Below are positions 5,925-8,046 of a DNA stretch of 8,046 nucleotides, in pieces. The notes under the pieces were generated by a model, which made no database searches, had not been told where the DNA came from, and saw only the letters and a list, made by a program, of their open reading frames with translations. The position numbers and the translations under genes were made by a program. Every line of letters begins with the position of its first letter. Positions within the stretch are counted from its first letter, which is position 1. The stretch covers positions 1 through 8,046 of the forward strand of contig URTZ01000089.1 of NCBI GenBank assembly GCA_900550825.1, written 5' to 3'. The stretch comes from an uncultured Collinsella sp. Its GTDB lineage: Bacteria; Actinomycetota; Coriobacteriia; Coriobacteriales; Coriobacteriaceae.

Positions 5925-7991
5925 ACCGACGTTTGGTGAACACGAACACGCCGACGATGACGAGACCGATGACGCCGGCGGCAACGCCAACAATGGCGAG
6001 CGGGTTGGCGCCAGTCTCCTGCTCGGAAGCACTAGAGGGCTTCTTAGCAGTGGTCGTGGAAGCAGCACCCGTATCGGACTTGGAATCGGACTTCTTGTCG
6101 GACTTGCTGTCCTTCTTGTCAGACTTCTTGCCAGACTTCTTCTCGTCCTTCTTATCGGACTTATCGGAGTCCTTCTTGTTGGACTTGTTGTCCTTGGTCT
6201 CGGTCTTGGTCGACACCGTCGTCTTGGTCATCGGCTTATGACCCGGAGCGACAGCGCCGCCAGTCTGCTGGCCCTTCGTGCCGGAGCCGGAACCCGTGCC
6301 CGTGCCAGCGCCAGCACCGGAACCGTTGCCAGCGCCACCATTGCCGCCATTGGAGCCAGAACCGCCATTGCCGCCAGGGTTAACAGCATTCTTGGTCCAC
6401 TTGGCATACAGCGTCAGATCGGCCGTCACCGGCGTACTGAAGTCATACGCCTGCGTGCAAGCCTCATCGGTGAACCAACCGCCGAAAGTGTAGCCATCGC
6501 GCGTCGGATCGGCCGGCTTGACCAGCTTGCCGTCGGCCGTAGCAACAAACTTAGTGTCGCAAGCAGACCCGCCGTTGGAATTAAAGGCAACCGTCCAAGA
6601 CTCAACGGCCCCAAGCTTGAACAGCGTGCCCGAGTCATTGATGTAGTACAGGTTGCCAGATGCATCGGCAATGACCGGAGAGTCACAGTACTGGTAATGG
6701 CCAGCCGCATCATAAATCTGCGTCGCCTCTGCATCGCCGAGCGTATAGCGATACACGCCACCACCAGCAGAGTAGTTGACGTAATCCTTGCTATCCGCGC
6801 TGTTAACGGTGAAGTACACATAGGTCTTGCCGCCCTGAACACTCACCAGCGGAGTAGCAGCAATACCGTTGAGGCCAGCCGGCAGCGCCTTGCCGTCGGC
6901 AGCAGCGACCATCGTGGTCTTACCCGTCTTCAGGTTATAGAGAACCAGAGCAGAGCCAGTAGCCGTCTGTCCGCCGACAATCAGATTGTCACCAGACACC
7001 GCAGGGGCGCTCAGATTATTCGCAAGGCCCAGATCAACCGTCTTCTGCTCGCTCAGTACGCCCTTCGCCGAAAGCGAAATCACATGGAGCTTTCCGTCGT
7101 GCGTCATCTGATAGAAGGTCGAACCATTGGACGGATCGGCAATGCAATCGGCATTTGCGACAGCGCCGAGCTTCATGGTCGAAACGACATCGCCCGTCGT
7201 CTTATCAATGCACTTAAGCGTGCCCGCGCTCGTAGGAACGATGGCATACTTATCCGTCAAAGCCGCACCAGTCCAGTAATAGCCCTCGGCAGGGTCGATG
7301 TTCTGCCAAGAAACTTCGCCCGTGGCAATCTTAATGCGCGCAAAGGAGCCGTTGCCGTAGGTCGCGTTGTAATTCTCGTCATACGAAATATCGACCGAGC
7401 CTACATAGACGTACTCGCCGTCCGAAACGACGGTGCAGGAGCTCTGCGTCAAGTCCGTCAAACCGGGCGTCAGCCACTTGCAGATCAGCTTGTCTGCAGT
7501 AATCGCCTGGACCGCACCGCCGTTGAGCGGAACGATGATAAGGCCATTGGTATAGATCGGACGAGAGGTATAGCTCACCTTGGAGGCAAGCGGCGCAGAG
7601 GCAACCTTTTTGCCCGTGGACGAATCGATCTTAATGAGCTCGTTCTCGGTCGCGATGTACACAAAACCGTTAGCAATGACAGGCTCGCTGCAGTTGGCAT
7701 ACTGCTGACCAGACTCGGCCTTCCAATCGAAGGCCCACTTAAGACCGGCAGCCTGCGCAGGCGTCTTGGCATCCGTTGCGGTCGAACCGTTGCCACTGTT
7801 GCCGTAGCCGGCCCACTCGGCATCCCAATCAGGAGTCGTCGCGCTCGGGTCCACGACAATCTTGTCGGGATCGGGCATGGCCGAATCGTCGGTGGTATAG
7901 GCAAGCGTAACCTTATCGCCGCTCTTGAGCGTAATCTGATTGGCGCAGAGTAAGGAGGGCTCTCCGTTGATATACAGGTACCAATATTTAT
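5923..7991 (-). CDS. Beta-propeller surface protein with DUF4430 remnant, 5' end interrupted
   Basis: The frame is convincing from about 7991 to the TAG at 5923-5925, 688 residues; the first in-frame ATG is at 7878. Numbering from that ATG: about 40-425 is a PQQ/quinoprotein-like beta-propeller with repeated PVIA-x-G-x-V/L-Y strands and D-x-x-T-G-x-x turns (for example IDSSTGKKV, IDKTTGDVV, YNLKTGKTT). About 427-496 is an InlB/Listeria-Bacteroides repeat (VAFNSNGG ... GYTFGGWFTD ... DLTLYAKWT). A Gly/Ser/Asn linker covers about 498-545 and a Lys/Ser/Asp linker about 555-602. A hydrophobic anchor follows at about 625-647, ending TKRR. Before the ATG, 37 in-frame codons read as the end of a DUF4430 domain (YWYLYINGE ... 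LKSGDKVTLAYTTDD), then a stop appears at 7999-8001. The signal peptide and most of DUF4430 are therefore missing. It is probably a wall or surface binding protein. Whether the ATG at 7878 is used is unknown; without a signal peptide the product would not be exported. Confidence 0.8.
6073..6200 (-). repeat. Lys/Ser/Asp-rich low-complexity coding repeat
   Basis: About 42 codons of the propeller gene encode repeating K-K-S-D-K-K-D units just before the membrane anchor. The composition matches the linker of the neighbouring DUF4430 gene, suggesting shared function or exchange between the two. Confidence 0.7.
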
Positions 7992-8046
7992 GGCTCTGTT
8001 AGACCAGGATTGACATGCCGACCTGCCGGCTAACTCGCCGTCTCCC
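7992..8046. mobile_element. Possible end of an inserted element (ISL3-like?)
   Basis: The DUF4430 reading frame ends abruptly here, and none of the three minus-strand frames to the right continues it. The right-hand sequence opens GGCTCTG. The eight bases before it, ATATTTAT (7984-7991), are all A/T. From memory, ISL3-family ends commonly begin GGCTCT and insert with 8-bp duplications at A/T-rich sites. Only 55 bases are visible and neither the transposase nor the other end can be seen, so the family is a guess. A different rearrangement or an assembly join would look the same. Confidence 0.4.

Noticed and set aside
5428..6200. KSD-coding DNA repeats as a possible phase-variable tandem array
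   Set aside because: The units are degenerate at the DNA level with no exact short tandem repeat of the kind that slips. They read as low-complexity protein linkers.
5839..7953. A 704-codon open frame on the plus strand opposite the surface-protein genes
   Set aside because: It is antisense to two well-supported genes. Its translation is rich in Arg, Leu, Gly and Ile without domains, and it crosses the boundary of both genes. It is a by-product of codon bias on the other strand.
8017..8030. GCCG...CGGC small hairpin near the right edge
   Set aside because: Only four pairs in GC-rich sequence. It is not enough to call a recombination site or terminator.

Overview
The window is about 8 kb of moderately GC-rich bacterial chromosome. 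Its gene content resembles Coriobacteriia of the Collinsella type: a class III fructose-1,6-bisphosphatase, tandem GtrA-like membrane proteins, a DegV protein, and surface proteins with Lys/Ser/Asp-rich linkers and a DUF4430 domain. The genus is an inference from protein flavour. No rRNA or other taxonomic marker is present.

Layout, left to right. (1) The 3' end of a TIM-barrel, KDPG-aldolase-like protein runs on the plus strand to 515 and is closed by a hairpin terminator. (2) A DegV-family lipid-binding protein lies on the minus strand (597-1487). (3) An intergenic region of about 320 bp (1488-1807) separates the divergent degV and fbp genes. It holds a perfect 10-bp inverted repeat, a 12-bp palindrome and four copies of TTTACCA, and probably controls one or both genes. 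(4) fbp (1808-3724, plus) is followed after 78 bp by the first small GtrA-like gene (3803-4198), with a long stem-loop lacking a U-tract in the gap. (5) A strong terminator follows, then a promoter-like leader and a second, related GtrA-like gene (4418-4825) with its own terminator. (6) From 4984 to the right edge, two minus-strand genes form an operon for surface proteins. The upstream one is a large beta-propeller protein with a C-terminal anchor (5923 to about 7991). The downstream one is an N-terminally anchored DUF4430 protein (4984-5913). They abut and are probably translationally coupled.

The two surface proteins look like partners. Both carry DUF4430 sequence, and both use long KSD-rich linkers. 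One is held in the membrane by its C terminus and the other by its N terminus. The most notable anomaly is at the right edge. The propeller gene's reading frame is convincing DUF4430 sequence up to about 7991, then runs straight into a stop. The sequence beyond begins GGCTCTG after an eight-base A/T-only run, which looks like the end of an inserted mobile element, possibly of the ISL3 type. If so, this copy of the gene has lost its signal peptide and most of its DUF4430 domain.

I see no CRISPR array, tRNA or rRNA. I see no clearly new multi-gene system; the best candidate for further work is the paired DUF4430/beta-propeller surface module and its interruption.
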